A DNA stretch of 64,000 bases. Origin: Acetobacter farinalis (GTDB lineage Bacteria; Pseudomonadota; Alphaproteobacteria; Acetobacterales; Acetobacteraceae). Below are positions 16,178 to 24,801 of the stretch, piece after piece. The position numbers were made by a program, and so were the translations under genes. Within the stretch, counting starts at the first letter, position 1. Each line of letters begins with the position of its first letter. The stretch is taken from the NCBI RefSeq assembly GCF_026240015.1, contig NZ_JAPIUX010000009.1, positions 1 to 64,000 of the forward strand, given 5' to 3'. The notes under the pieces are model-generated. The model worked only from the letters and a program-made list of their open reading frames with translations. It was not told the DNA's origin and made no database searches.

Positions 16178-17974
16178 TCAGTCTTTTTTGGCGGCCAGTT
16201 TCGGCTTGGGCAGGTCCAGCGCCAGAGAGAGTTCCTTCAGCCGTTCCGGCGGAACAGGGGCCGGAGCGCCCATCATGAGGTCTTCACCCTGCTGGTTCAG
16301 CGGGAACAGAATGACTTCGCGGATATTGGGTTCATCCGCCAGCAGCATGACAATACGGTCCACCCCCGGAGCGGACCCACCGTGCGGCGGCGCACCATAG
16401 CGGAACGCGTTCAGCATGCCGCCAAACCGGGCTTCCACTTCGCTTTCCGGATATCCGGCAATCTCGAAGGCCCGGATCATCACGTCCGGCAGGTGGTTAC
16501 GGATCGCGCCGGAGGAAAGCTCAATGCCGTTACACACAATGTCATACTGGTAGGCGTTGATTTCCAGCGGGTTCTTGGTGTTCAGCGCGTCCAGCCCGCC
16601 CTGCGGCATGGAGAACGGGTTGTGCGAGAAGTCGATGCGTCCCGTTTCCTCGTTCAGCTCATACATCGGGAAATCCGTGATCCAGCAGAAGCGGAAGGCG
16701 TTCTTTTCAATCAGGTCCAGCTCTTCCGCAACGCGGGTGCGCACCAGACCGGAGAACTTCACCACCTCATCTGCCTTGCCAGCGGCAAAGAACACGGCAT
16801 CCCCCGCGTTCAGGCCCAGCTTTGCGCGGATGGCTTCAACGCGGTCCGCTTTCAGATTCTTGGCAATCGGGCCTTTGCCGCCATCTTCGGCAAAAATGAT
16901 GTAGCCCAGACCACCCGCGCCGGACTCACGGGCCCAGTTGTTCAGCTTGTCAAAGAACGCACGGGGCTTCTCGCCAGCACCAGGGGCGGGAATGGCGCGG
17001 ATTTCGCCACCATCCGCGGCAATGCGGGCAAACAGGCCAAAGCCGGAGCCTGCGAATTCTTCCGTGACATCCGTAATCAGCAGCGGGTTCCGCAGATCGG
17101 GCTTGTCAGATCCATACACCTTCATGGCGCGGGCATAGGGGATCCGTTCAAACGGAGCCTGGCTGACGGTGCGGCCGTTGCCAAATTCGGTAAACAGGCC
17201 GGACATGACATTTTCCAGCGTCGCGAAGACTTCGTCCTGCGTGGCGAAAGCCATTTCGAAGTCAAGCTGGTAGAACTCACCCGGGGAGCGGTCCGCGCGG
17301 GAGGCTTCATCCCGGAAGCAGGGTGCGATCTGGAAGTAGCGGTCAAACCCGGCCACCATGGCCAGCTGCTTGAACTGCTGCGGCGCCTGCGGCAGGGCGT
17401 AGAACTTGCCGGGATGCATGCGGGCCGGAACCAGAAAGTCCCGTGCGCCTTCGGGGGAGGAGGCTGTCAGGATCGGGGTCTGAAGTTCGATGAAGTTCAG
17501 GTCCGTCATGCGCTTGCGCATGCTCTGGATAACGCGGGAGCGCAGGAGCATGTTGCTGTGCACGCTCTCCCGGCGCAGATCGATGTAGCGATAGCGCAGG
17601 CGGAGGTCTTCAGGGTAGTTTTCATGGCCCGCCACCTGCAGCGGCAGAACCGCCGCGGAGGACTGCACGACAAGCTCGCGGGCGCGCACTTCAATGTCAC
17701 CTGTGGCGAGGTCGGGGTTGCGGGTGGCCTCTTCGCGGCGCACCACCTCACCCGTTACCGTGATCACACTTTCAACACGGGCGGATTCCGCCTGTGCAAG
17801 GGTCGGGTCCCCCGCCGGGATTACAATCTGGGTGATGCCGGTTTCATCACGCAGGTCGATAAACAGCAGGCCGCCGTGGTCCCGTTTGCTATGGACCCAG
17901 CCGGACAGGCGCGCTGTGGTGCCGGCATCCTGCGCGCGAAGGGCCGAACAGCTATGGGTACGGTAAGGATGCAT
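16178..17974 (-). CDS. aspS: Aspartyl-tRNA synthetase
   Basis: Class IIb aminoacyl-tRNA synthetase (598 aa) that charges tRNA with aspartate. An N-terminal OB-fold anticodon domain (about 15-105, with SGWVHSKRDHGGLLFIDLRD) is followed by the catalytic domain with motif 2 (FRDEASRADRSPGEFYQLD), the bacterial GAD insertion domain and motif 3 (GGSAPGVDRIVMLL). Length and layout are those of the bacterial enzyme. The start MHPYRTHSC is the usual one for Alphaproteobacteria. Confidence 0.98.
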   Translation of the reverse strand: MHPYRTHSCSALRAQDAGTTARLSGWVHSKRDHGGLLFIDLRDETGITQIVIPAGDPTLAQAESARVESVITVTGEVVRREEATRNPDLATGDIEVRARELVVQSSAAVLPLQVAGHENYPEDLRLRYRYIDLRRESVHSNMLLRSRVIQSMRKRMTDLNFIELQTPILTASSPEGARDFLVPARMHPGKFYALPQAPQQFKQLAMVAGFDRYFQIAPCFRDEASRADRSPGEFYQLDFEMAFATQDEVFATLENVMSGLFTEFGNGRTVSQAPFERIPYARAMKVYGSDKPDLRNPLLITDVTEEFAGSGFGLFARIAADGGEIRAIPAPGAGEKPRAFFDKLNNWARESGAGGLGYIIFAEDGGKGPIAKNLKADRVEAIRAKLGLNAGDAVFFAAGKADEVVKFSGLVRTRVAEELDLIEKNAFRFCWITDFPMYELNEETGRIDFSHNPFSMPQGGLDALNTKNPLEINAYQYDIVCNGIELSSGAIRNHLPDVMIRAFEIAGYPESEVEARFGGMLNAFRYGAPPHGGSAPGVDRIVMLLADEPNIREVILFPLNQQGEDLMMGAPAPVPPERLKELSLALDLPKPKLAAKKD

Positions 17975-18277
17975 TCTCTCGTCCTGAAATTTGAGGGCCT
18001 GCGCCCGGGGGAGCCGGGCAGGCGGTGCCAGTCATCTTAATATACTGCGCGGGAGGAAGCCGGGGAGCCGCGCAGATGTCAAGGGAAAGACGCACAGAAG
18101 CCTGCGGGGTGCTGCGGGTTTCGTGGCGGCGGAGGCCCCTTTCATACCCGCCCCGGGGCAGGGCTTTCTGCGGGGAAAGGGGGGATGCATTGCTTTTTCT
18201 CCCTGTTTCCGGTAAGGCGACCGCACCGTACGGGCACCCCTGGAGGCCCGTATGTTCTGGTTTTTAGGAGAATTAAC
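17975..18277. other. Divergent aspS / rplY intergenic region
   Basis: These 303 bp separate the start codons of two divergent translation genes. The stretch is GC-rich, with no convincing open frame. It must contain both promoters, which I cannot locate with confidence. Confidence 0.5.
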
Positions 18278-18883
18278 GTGTCCAAGATTACATCTATCGA
18301 AGCTTCGGCGCGCGCGAAGGCTGGTAAGGGGGCAGCGCGTGCAACGAGGCGTGCTGGTCTGGTTCCGGCCGTGATTTACGGCGGCAAGAAAGAACCGACT
18401 CTGATCGCACTTGACCCGCGCATCGTCGTCAAGGGGATTCAGGCTTCCGGCTGGCGCTCACGCGTTTACGAAATCAAGGTTGCCGGTGGTGATACCGAAC
18501 GCGCCCTGATTCGTGACATCCAGCTCCACCCTGTGAAAGACACCCCGGAGCATGTTGACTTCATGCGTCTGGCCGCTGGCCAGAAGGTGACAGTTGAAGT
18601 GTCCGTTCATTTCACGGGTGAAGAAAAAGCTCCGGGCCTCAAGCGCGGCGGCGTTCTGAACATCGTGCGTCACACGGTTGAAGTTGAAGCGGATGCGGAA
18701 CACATCCCTGAATTCTTCACGGTTGATCTGTCCGCTCTGGACATCAATGATAACGTGCGTTGGGACGACCTGAAGGGCACGGAAAACGTGACTCCGCTGG
18801 TGCATATCCCCAACTTCGTGATCGCCACTATCGCGGCACCGAGCGTTGATGAAGCGGAAGGCGAGGCTGCTGCGTCTGCCTGA
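18278..18883 (+). CDS. rplY: 50S ribosomal protein L25 (Ctc type)
   Basis: 5S rRNA-binding ribosomal protein of the long, general-stress (Ctc/TL5) form, 201 aa. The L25 domain (about 1-95) carries ARAKAGKGAARATRRAGLVPAVIYGG and the RDIQLHPVKDTPEHVDFMR pattern. The C-terminal beta domain (about 96-190) has GGVLNIVRHTVEVEADAEHIPEFFTVDLS. The start is GTG at 18278 with AGGAG seven nucleotides upstream; the longer in-frame reading from 18185 is outside the family. Confidence 0.97.
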   Translation: MSKITSIEASARAKAGKGAARATRRAGLVPAVIYGGKKEPTLIALDPRIVVKGIQASGWRSRVYEIKVAGGDTERALIRDIQLHPVKDTPEHVDFMRLAAGQKVTVEVSVHFTGEEKAPGLKRGGVLNIVRHTVEVEADAEHIPEFFTVDLSALDINDNVRWDDLKGTENVTPLVHIPNFVIATIAAPSVDEAEGEAAASA

Positions 18884-18915
18884 ACGCCGGACTGACGTTC
18901 TGAAAACAGAGTGCC

Positions 18916-18940
18916 GGGGCGCATGCGGCGCATGCGCCCC
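18916..18940 (+). terminator. GC-rich hairpin between rplY and pth
   Basis: GGGGCGCATGC (18916-18926) and its exact reverse complement (18930-18940) flank a 3-nt loop, 33 bp after the rplY stop and 26 bp before pth. No T run follows. It may reduce read-through or protect the rplY transcript end. Confidence 0.45.
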
Positions 18941-18966
18941 ACACTCAGCGAGATACAGGACCAGTG

Positions 18967-19542
18967 ATGTTGATCTGGGCCGGACTCGGTAATCCCGAGT
19001 CTTCAATGAGCCGACACAGGCACAATGTCGGGTTCATGGCAGTGGATGCCATTGCCAGCCGCTATGGGTTTTCTCCGTGGCGGACACGTTTCAAGGGACA
19101 TGTTGCGGAAGGTCGGGTGGGCACGCACCGTGTGCTGCTGCTGCGCCCCATGACATACATGAACCTTTCCGGTGAAAGTGTGCAGGAAGCCGCGGCCTTT
19201 TATAAGGTTACGCCGGACCATATCACCGCGTTTCACGATGAGCTGGATCTTGCGCCCGGCAAGGTGCGGGTCAAGCGGGGCGGCGGGGCGGCAGGGCATA
19301 ACGGCCTGCGCTCCATGGACAAGATGCTTGGCACTCCGGACTACTGGCGCGTGCGCATCGGGATCGGGCATCCCGGGAGCAAGGAACGCGTGCATGGCTG
19401 GGTGCTTGGAAATTTTACAGACACGGACCGACAGACCTGGCTTGAGCCTCTGCTGGATAAAATGGCAGATGCGGCTCCTCTTCTGGCGGAAGGCCGGTCG
19501 GATCAATTCATGACGCAGGTTGCGTTGCCAGACAGGGAGTAA
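18967..19542 (+). CDS. pth: Peptidyl-tRNA hydrolase
   Basis: Cytosolic hydrolase releasing tRNA from dropped-off peptidyl-tRNA (191 aa). Catalytic residues are present: Asn9 and His19 in the GLGNPESSMSRHRHNVGF stretch, the Asp in FHDELDL, and the Asn in GGAAGHNGLRS. A GTG directly before the ATG (18964) is an alternative start adding one residue. It follows rplY, and ychF begins 6 bp after its stop, a conserved bacterial order. Confidence 0.97.
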   Translation: MLIWAGLGNPESSMSRHRHNVGFMAVDAIASRYGFSPWRTRFKGHVAEGRVGTHRVLLLRPMTYMNLSGESVQEAAAFYKVTPDHITAFHDELDLAPGKVRVKRGGGAAGHNGLRSMDKMLGTPDYWRVRIGIGHPGSKERVHGWVLGNFTDTDRQTWLEPLLDKMADAAPLLAEGRSDQFMTQVALPDRE

Positions 19543-19548
19543 AGGCTG

Positions 19549-20643
19549 ATGGGGTTTAATTGCGGTATTGTCGGTCTTCCCAATGTGGGCAAGTCCACCC
19601 TGTTCAATGCGCTGACAGCAACAGCCGCAGCGCAGGCGGCCAATTATCCGTTCTGCACCATTGAACCCAATGTGGGCCGTGTGGCGGTGCCGGACCCCCG
19701 GCTGGAAAAGCTGGCAACGGTTGGCAAATCCCAGAAGGTGGTGCCCACCAGCCTGGAGTTTGTGGATATTGCGGGCCTCGTGCGTGGTGCCTCCCGCGGG
19801 GAAGGGCTGGGCAACCAGTTTCTGGCCAACATCCGGGAAGTGGACGCCATTATCCATGTGCTGCGCTGCTTTGAGGATGATGACATCACGCATGTTGAAG
19901 GCGGGGTGGACCCCGTGCGTGATGCCGAAATCATTGAAACGGAACTGATGCTGGCGGATCTCGATTCGCTGGAAAAACGCCTTCCCGCCCTGCAGAAGCG
20001 CGCCAAGAACCGCGATGCCGAAGCCATGGCGCAGATGGAGGTTATGGAACCGCTGATTGAAGCGCTCAAGGAAGGCCGCCCGGCCCGCACCGCCATTCCG
20101 GCCGGGGCGGAAGAGGCTGTTCGCCGCCTTCAGTTGATGACAAGCAAGCCGGTTCTGTACGTGTGCAATGTGGATGAAGAGTCCGCAGCCACCGGAAACG
20201 ATTTTTCCAGAAAGGTGCAGGTCAGGGCAGAGGCGGAAGGCGCTGCGGTGGTGATTGTTTCCGCCGCGATCGAGGCGGAAGTCAGCCAGCTTGCCGATGA
20301 AGAACGCCGCGAGTTTCTGGAAGGGCTGGGCATGCATGACAGCGGTCTGGACCGCGTGATTGCGGCCGGATACGGCCTGCTGGGCCTGCGGACCTACTTT
20401 ACGGTGGGGCCGAAGGAAACGCGGGCCTGGACCATTACCCAGGGCACGAAGGCCCCGCAGGCAGCGGCGGTTATTCACAATGATTTTGAGCGCGGCTTCA
20501 TTGCATGTGAAACTGTCGCGTATGATGATTACATTCAGTACGGTGGCGAGGCCGGCGCGAAGGAAGCTGGTCGCCTGCGTATTGAAGGGCGGGACTACGT
20601 GGTGAAGGACGGGGATGTCCTGCTGTTCCGCTTTAACGTCTGA
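19549..20643 (+). CDS. ychF: Ribosome-associated ATPase/GTPase YchF
   Basis: Obg-family P-loop protein (364 aa) that binds ribosomes and preferentially ATP. Visible motifs are the P-loop GLPNVGKST, the G3 region DIAGLVRGASRGEGLGNQF, and NVDE in place of NKxD, which marks the YchF subgroup. A coiled-coil insertion (about 130-190) and the C-terminal TGS domain (FTVGPKETRAWTI through EGRDYVVKDGDVLLFRFNV) complete it. It is co-directional with pth, with 6 bp between them. Confidence 0.98.
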   Translation: MGFNCGIVGLPNVGKSTLFNALTATAAAQAANYPFCTIEPNVGRVAVPDPRLEKLATVGKSQKVVPTSLEFVDIAGLVRGASRGEGLGNQFLANIREVDAIIHVLRCFEDDDITHVEGGVDPVRDAEIIETELMLADLDSLEKRLPALQKRAKNRDAEAMAQMEVMEPLIEALKEGRPARTAIPAGAEEAVRRLQLMTSKPVLYVCNVDEESAATGNDFSRKVQVRAEAEGAAVVIVSAAIEAEVSQLADEERREFLEGLGMHDSGLDRVIAAGYGLLGLRTYFTVGPKETRAWTITQGTKAPQAAAVIHNDFERGFIACETVAYDDYIQYGGEAGAKEAGRLRIEGRDYVVKDGDVLLFRFNV

Positions 20644-20698
20644 GCCGAAACGCGCAGATTTTCACAAACACTGAGAAACGGGGATAAGGGACGCCATC

Positions 20699-21997
20699 AT
20701 GAAGGCGCAGGAAGACGGGCAGCACGGCATGACACAGCAAACGGGTTCCGGAGCTGTGCCAGGCCCGATGGTGGCCCTGGCGCGTCGGGCCAGACTGGCG
20801 TCCCGCACTCTGGCGCAAAGCCCCTCTTCTGCGCGGGACAGGGCTTTGTGGGCGGCTGCCGCGGCCATTCGCGAAGCCAGCAAGACCATTCTGGCCGCCA
20901 ATGCGAAAGATCTTGAGGCATCCACCGCGCGTGATGCGTTCCGGGACCGCCTGACCCTGACCCCCGAGCGGGTGGAAGCCATGGCGCTGGGGCTGGAGGA
21001 GATGGCGGACCTGCCTGACCCTGTCGGGCGGATTCTGGAAGAATGGACGCGCCCCAATGGCCTGCGCATCCGGCGTGTTGCAACGCCGGTGGGCGTGATT
21101 GGCGTGATTTATGAAAGCCGCCCCAATGTGGGGGCGGATGCTGCGGGCCTGTGCATCAAATCCGGGAATGCCGTGCTGCTGCGCGGTGGGTCTGAAAGCC
21201 TGCACAGCGCGCGGGCGATTCATGCCGCCATTCAGGCGGGGCTGCGCACGGCAGGCCTGCCGGAAGATGCCGTGCTGATTGCCCCCGATGCAGACCGCGC
21301 CCATGTTGCGGATATGCTCGGGGCCGCTGGCCTGGTGGACCTGCTCATTCCGCGTGGCGGCCGCTCTCTGGTGGAGCGTGTGCAGAAGGAGGCCCGTGTG
21401 CCCGTTCTGGCCCATGCGGATGGCCTGTGCCACACCTATGTGCATTCCGCGGCCGATCCGGGCATGGCGCGGCGTATTGTGCTGAATGCCAAGATGCGGC
21501 GCGTGGGGATTTGCGGCGCCACGGAAACCCTGCTGATTGATGCGGCTATCGCGCCCTCTCTTCTGCCGCTGCTGGTGAGTGATCTGGCCGAGTTCGGCTG
21601 CACCTTCCGGGCAGATGCCGAAGCGCGGGAGATCATGCCGGACTTGCCCCCGGCCACGGAGCAGGATTTTGCAACGGAATGGCTGGACGCCGTGCTGAAT
21701 ATCGCCGTGGTGGATGGCGTGGATGAAGCGCTGGACCATATCCTGCGCTATGGATCGTCCCACACGGAAGCCATTGTGACCTCGGATGAAGCCGTGGCGA
21801 CCCGCTTTCTGAATGGAACGGACAGCGCCGTTGTGATGTGGAATGCCTCTACGCAGTTCTGTGATGGTGGTGAATTCGGCTTTGGCGCCGAAATCGGGAT
21901 TGCCACAGGCCGCTTCCACGCACGCGGGCCGGTGGGCGTGGAGCAGCTGACAACCTTCCGGTATGAGGTGATTGGCACAGGGCAGGTGCGGACCTGA
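20699..21997 (+). CDS. proA: Gamma-glutamyl phosphate reductase
   Basis: Second enzyme of proline synthesis, reducing gamma-glutamyl phosphate to the semialdehyde with NADPH (432 aa). It has the aldehyde-dehydrogenase-like fold with VIYESRPNVGADAAGLCIKSGNAVLLRGG near the cofactor site and the catalytic cysteine in VGICGATETLLID. The N-terminus is about 12 residues longer than usual. The start at 20699 has an AAGGG site; Met11 is an alternative. proB is not adjacent. nadD starts 8 bp after its stop. Confidence 0.97.
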   Translation: MKAQEDGQHGMTQQTGSGAVPGPMVALARRARLASRTLAQSPSSARDRALWAAAAAIREASKTILAANAKDLEASTARDAFRDRLTLTPERVEAMALGLEEMADLPDPVGRILEEWTRPNGLRIRRVATPVGVIGVIYESRPNVGADAAGLCIKSGNAVLLRGGSESLHSARAIHAAIQAGLRTAGLPEDAVLIAPDADRAHVADMLGAAGLVDLLIPRGGRSLVERVQKEARVPVLAHADGLCHTYVHSAADPGMARRIVLNAKMRRVGICGATETLLIDAAIAPSLLPLLVSDLAEFGCTFRADAEAREIMPDLPPATEQDFATEWLDAVLNIAVVDGVDEALDHILRYGSSHTEAIVTSDEAVATRFLNGTDSAVVMWNASTQFCDGGEFGFGAEIGIATGRFHARGPVGVEQLTTFRYEVIGTGQVRT

Positions 21998-22005
21998 ACC
22001 CCGCC

Positions 22006-22674
22006 ATGGTGTGGCAGGATAGAATTCCGACAGGGGGAGACCGCCGTTCCGCGCGGATTGGTCTGCTTGGCGGCTCTTTCAATCCTGCTCATCTGGGGCA
22101 CCAGACCATTGCCCGCCGCGCTCTGGTGGCGCTGGGGCTTGATCAGGTCTGGCTGATGGTCTCACCGGGGAACCCGCTTAAACCTGCTGAGGGGATGGCC
22201 CCCTTCGCGCAGCGGCTGGCCTCGGCGGCGTCTCTGGCGGATGGGCACAGGCTTGTGGCGACGGATATAGAAGCCCGACTCGGCACCCGCTATACGTTTG
22301 ATACGCTGGGCAAGCTGCAGACCCGGTTTCCGAACGTGCATTTTGTCTGGCTGACCGGGGCGGACGGGTTTGCCACCCTTCTTAAATGGAAGGGCTGGAA
22401 ACGCCTGCTGCACCGGGTGCCTGTGGCGGTTATGCCGCGTCCGGGGCAGAATATGCGGGCTTTACGGGGGGCTGCGGCGCACTATCTGGCGCATGCCCGC
22501 CTGCCATCGCGGCAGGCCCGTCTGTTGCCCGGGCTTTCGCCTCCAGTATGGACTTTTCTTCCGGGGCGACAAAACGGTATATCTGCAACATCAATTCGTC
22601 AGCGGGGTGGTTTCAGGGATGGTGCGGGCCATGCCGCCGCGCCCGATACATCAAATTCAGGAGAATGGTCATAG
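22006..22674 (+). CDS. nadD: Nicotinate-nucleotide adenylyltransferase
   Basis: NAD biosynthesis enzyme (222 aa), transferring AMP from ATP to nicotinate mononucleotide. The nucleotidyltransferase motif GGSFNPAHLGHQTIA is near residue 25, and the second signature ISATSIRQ lies near the C-terminus. WLTGADGFATLLKWKGW is the family middle motif. It sits in the proA-nadD-rsfS-rlmH order common in Alphaproteobacteria and overlaps rsfS by 10 bp. Confidence 0.96.
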   Translation: MVWQDRIPTGGDRRSARIGLLGGSFNPAHLGHQTIARRALVALGLDQVWLMVSPGNPLKPAEGMAPFAQRLASAASLADGHRLVATDIEARLGTRYTFDTLGKLQTRFPNVHFVWLTGADGFATLLKWKGWKRLLHRVPVAVMPRPGQNMRALRGAAAHYLAHARLPSRQARLLPGLSPPVWTFLPGRQNGISATSIRQRGGFRDGAGHAAAPDTSNSGEWS

Positions 22675-23210
22675 TCAGCAAGCCACCCGCCGAAGCATCT
22701 GCACGCAGCAGGTCCTCCACGGCAGCCACCAAAAAAGCGGCCTCCGCCACACCCACTCTGGCTGGTGCTGCCAAAGTGACAGGGTCCGTCCGCAAAAAAG
22801 CCGTCGCTGCCGGGCCGAAAGGCAAGGTCAAGCGTGAGTCTGCCTCCCCGGATGTGATCGCACAGTCTCTCGCTCTGATCATCAGCAGTCTGGAAGATGA
22901 CAAGGGCGAAAATATCGTTGTGATCGACCTGACAGGCCGTGCCTCGTTTGCAGACCGGATGGTGATTGCCACCGGTGAGGCCGACCGCCAGATTTCCGCC
23001 ATGGCCCAGCATATTGAGCGCAAGCTGAGAGATATTGGCATCAAGCGTGTGCTGGTTGAGGGGGTAAACGGGTCTGACTGGGTGCTGCTGGATACCGGGG
23101 ATATTGTTGTCCACATTTTCAAGCCCGAAGCGCGCGAACTGTATGGTCTGGAAAAAATGTGGGGCGCTGAACTGGATGACGGGCATGCAGAGGCGGTCAC
23201 GCCTGTCTGA
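22665..23210 (+). CDS. rsfS: Ribosomal silencing factor RsfS
   Basis: RsfS/iojap protein (181 aa) that binds L14 and blocks subunit joining in starved cells. The conserved domain runs from about residue 65 to 170: IVVIDLTGRASFADRMVIATGEADRQISAMAQHIE and the GSDWVLLDTGDIVVHIF signature. A lysine/alanine/serine-rich N-terminal extension of about 55 residues precedes it, longer than in E. coli. The ATG at 22665 is preceded by AGGAG and overlaps the end of nadD. Confidence 0.95.
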   Translation: MVIVSKPPAEASARSRSSTAATKKAASATPTLAGAAKVTGSVRKKAVAAGPKGKVKRESASPDVIAQSLALIISSLEDDKGENIVVIDLTGRASFADRMVIATGEADRQISAMAQHIERKLRDIGIKRVLVEGVNGSDWVLLDTGDIVVHIFKPEARELYGLEKMWGAELDDGHAEAVTPV

Positions 23211-23342
23211 TCTTTCACCCGTTCCTGTGTACGTGCTTGCAGAAAGGGGGAGCAGATGTGCTTCCCCTTCTCTGTATCAGCCTGCCTTCAGACGGATGCT
23301 GGAATACACGCTCTTTTTTCAGAAGCCGGAGGTCGTCTCCTC

Positions 23343-23798
23343 ATGAAGCTGATTGCCGTCGGGCGTATGAAAGACAAGTCCGAGCAGGCGCTTGTTGCGC
23401 GCTATCTCAAGCGCCTGCGCCCGCAGCTTGATGTGGTTGAACTGGCCGATGGCCGGGGCAGCCCGGAGGAAATCAAACGGCGGGAAGCACAGGCCATTCT
23501 TGCAGCCTGCCCGCAGCAGGCCTTTCTGATTGCCCTTGATGAAGCCGGGCGGTGTTTTGACAGTCCGGCATTCTCCGCCGCTCTGGCGGACTGGTCCGCC
23601 TCCGGGCGGCCGGTTTGTTTCGTGATTGGCGGGGCGGAAGGGCTGGACGCTTCCGTCATCCAGCGCGCCGATGCCAAACTCTCCTTCGGCACGCTCACAT
23701 GGCCGCACATGCTGGTGCGTATCATGCTGGTGGAACAGATTTACCGCGCACAGGCCATTGCCGCGGGCCATCCGTATCATCGGTCCGGGCGGCCCTGA
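23343..23798 (+). CDS. rlmH: 23S rRNA pseudouridine1915 N3-methyltransferase RlmH
   Basis: SPOUT-class methyltransferase (151 aa) acting on the 70S ribosome. The SAM-binding knot is visible as FVIGGAEGLD (about 97-106), and the C-terminal signature reads LSFGTLTWPHMLVRIMLVEQIYRA...GHPYHR. The start at 23343 (MKLIAVGRMKDK) has GGAGG about 11 nt upstream. It ends the housekeeping plus-strand block and converges with murQ. Confidence 0.97.
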   Translation: MKLIAVGRMKDKSEQALVARYLKRLRPQLDVVELADGRGSPEEIKRREAQAILAACPQQAFLIALDEAGRCFDSPAFSAALADWSASGRPVCFVIGGAEGLDASVIQRADAKLSFGTLTWPHMLVRIMLVEQIYRAQAIAAGHPYHRSGRP

Positions 23799-23843
23799 GC
23801 CTGCCGGGCGTGCGAAAAAGCCCGCCGGGCGTTCTGGCCGGTT

Positions 23844-24758
23844 TCAGCGGTCTTTCAGCGCTGCCCGCAGGTTGCCCGCATGCTGCCTGAGCAGCGTGCT
23901 GCCTTCCTCTGGTGAAAACCCAAAGCACACCAGCACGGCCAGCTTGATGCTGCCATTTGCCTTTTCCAGCGCGCTGCGGGCTTCATCTTCCGTGCAGCCT
24001 GTAAGCTGCTGCACCATGCGATGCGCCCGAAGCACCAGCTTGGCGTTGACAATCCGCATATCCACCATCTGCCCGCGCCAGGTATGGCCAAGGCGGATCA
24101 TGAGCGCTGTGGAGAGCATGTTCAGCGCGACCTTCTGCGCCGTGCCCGCTTTCATGCGGGTGGAACCGGCCACCACTTCAGGCCCGGTTTCAATCAGCAG
24201 GCCCAGTTCCGCATCCCGCAGGAGGCGGGTGTCCGGGCTGCATGAAAGGCCAATGGTCAGGCTCCCCGCCGCGCGGGCACAGGCGAGTGCTGCGCAGGTG
24301 TACGGGGTGCCGCCGCTGGCGGCAACACCAATCACAACATCATCCGGCCCGGCTTTATGGGTGGTCATGGCGGCACGGGCGGCGTCTTCATCATCTTCCG
24401 CGCCTTCCACCGGCTGGAACAGGGCGGCATCACCCCCGGCCAGCAGCAGCACGAGCCTCTCTTCCGGCCACCCGTAGGTGGGAATCAGTTCCACACCATC
24501 CTGCAAACCGATGCGGCCGGAGGTTCCGGCACCCACGTAAAACAGGCGGCCGCCGCGCTGCAGGCGTGGCAGGGCGGCGGCAATGGCGTCCTCCATGCCG
24601 GGGAGGGCCGCCTTGACGGAGGCGACCGCCCCCAACTGGCTTTCCAGCAGGGCATCCAGCAGGGTGCCGGTGGGCCAGAGGTCCAGCGCTTCATACCGGG
24701 GGTCATAGGTTTCGGTTCTGGCGGGCGCACTGAGAGCGGAAGAGGCCTGTCGGCTCAT
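23844..24758 (-). CDS. murQ: N-acetylmuramic acid 6-phosphate etherase
   Basis: Cytosolic lyase (304 aa) splitting MurNAc-6-phosphate into GlcNAc-6-phosphate and D-lactate. The SIS domain has VGAGTSGRIGLQDGVELIPTYG with the active-site Glu, and the diagnostic GSTRMKAGTAQKVALNMLSTA. A C-terminal helical UBA-like segment (CTEDEARSALEKANGSIKLAVL) is typical. The start has AGGAG eight nucleotides upstream. It is the last gene of the minus-strand run ROK kinase-cutC-symporter-murQ, which points to recycling or uptake of muropeptide sugars. Confidence 0.96.
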   Translation of the reverse strand: MSRQASSALSAPARTETYDPRYEALDLWPTGTLLDALLESQLGAVASVKAALPGMEDAIAAALPRLQRGGRLFYVGAGTSGRIGLQDGVELIPTYGWPEERLVLLLAGGDAALFQPVEGAEDDEDAARAAMTTHKAGPDDVVIGVAASGGTPYTCAALACARAAGSLTIGLSCSPDTRLLRDAELGLLIETGPEVVAGSTRMKAGTAQKVALNMLSTALMIRLGHTWRGQMVDMRIVNAKLVLRAHRMVQQLTGCTEDEARSALEKANGSIKLAVLVCFGFSPEEGSTLLRQHAGNLRAALKDR

Positions 24759-24801
24759 GCGGTGAAACTCCTGTGGTCAAGAGAAAAGAGGCGGCTGGCG
24801 T

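Noticed and set aside
16382..18040. 552-codon plus-strand open frame opposite aspS
   Set aside because: Antisense shadow of a complete, conserved gene; no motif and no start signal.
19003..20478. 491-codon minus-strand open frame opposite pth and ychF
   Set aside because: It spans two conserved genes in antisense and has no recognisable domain.
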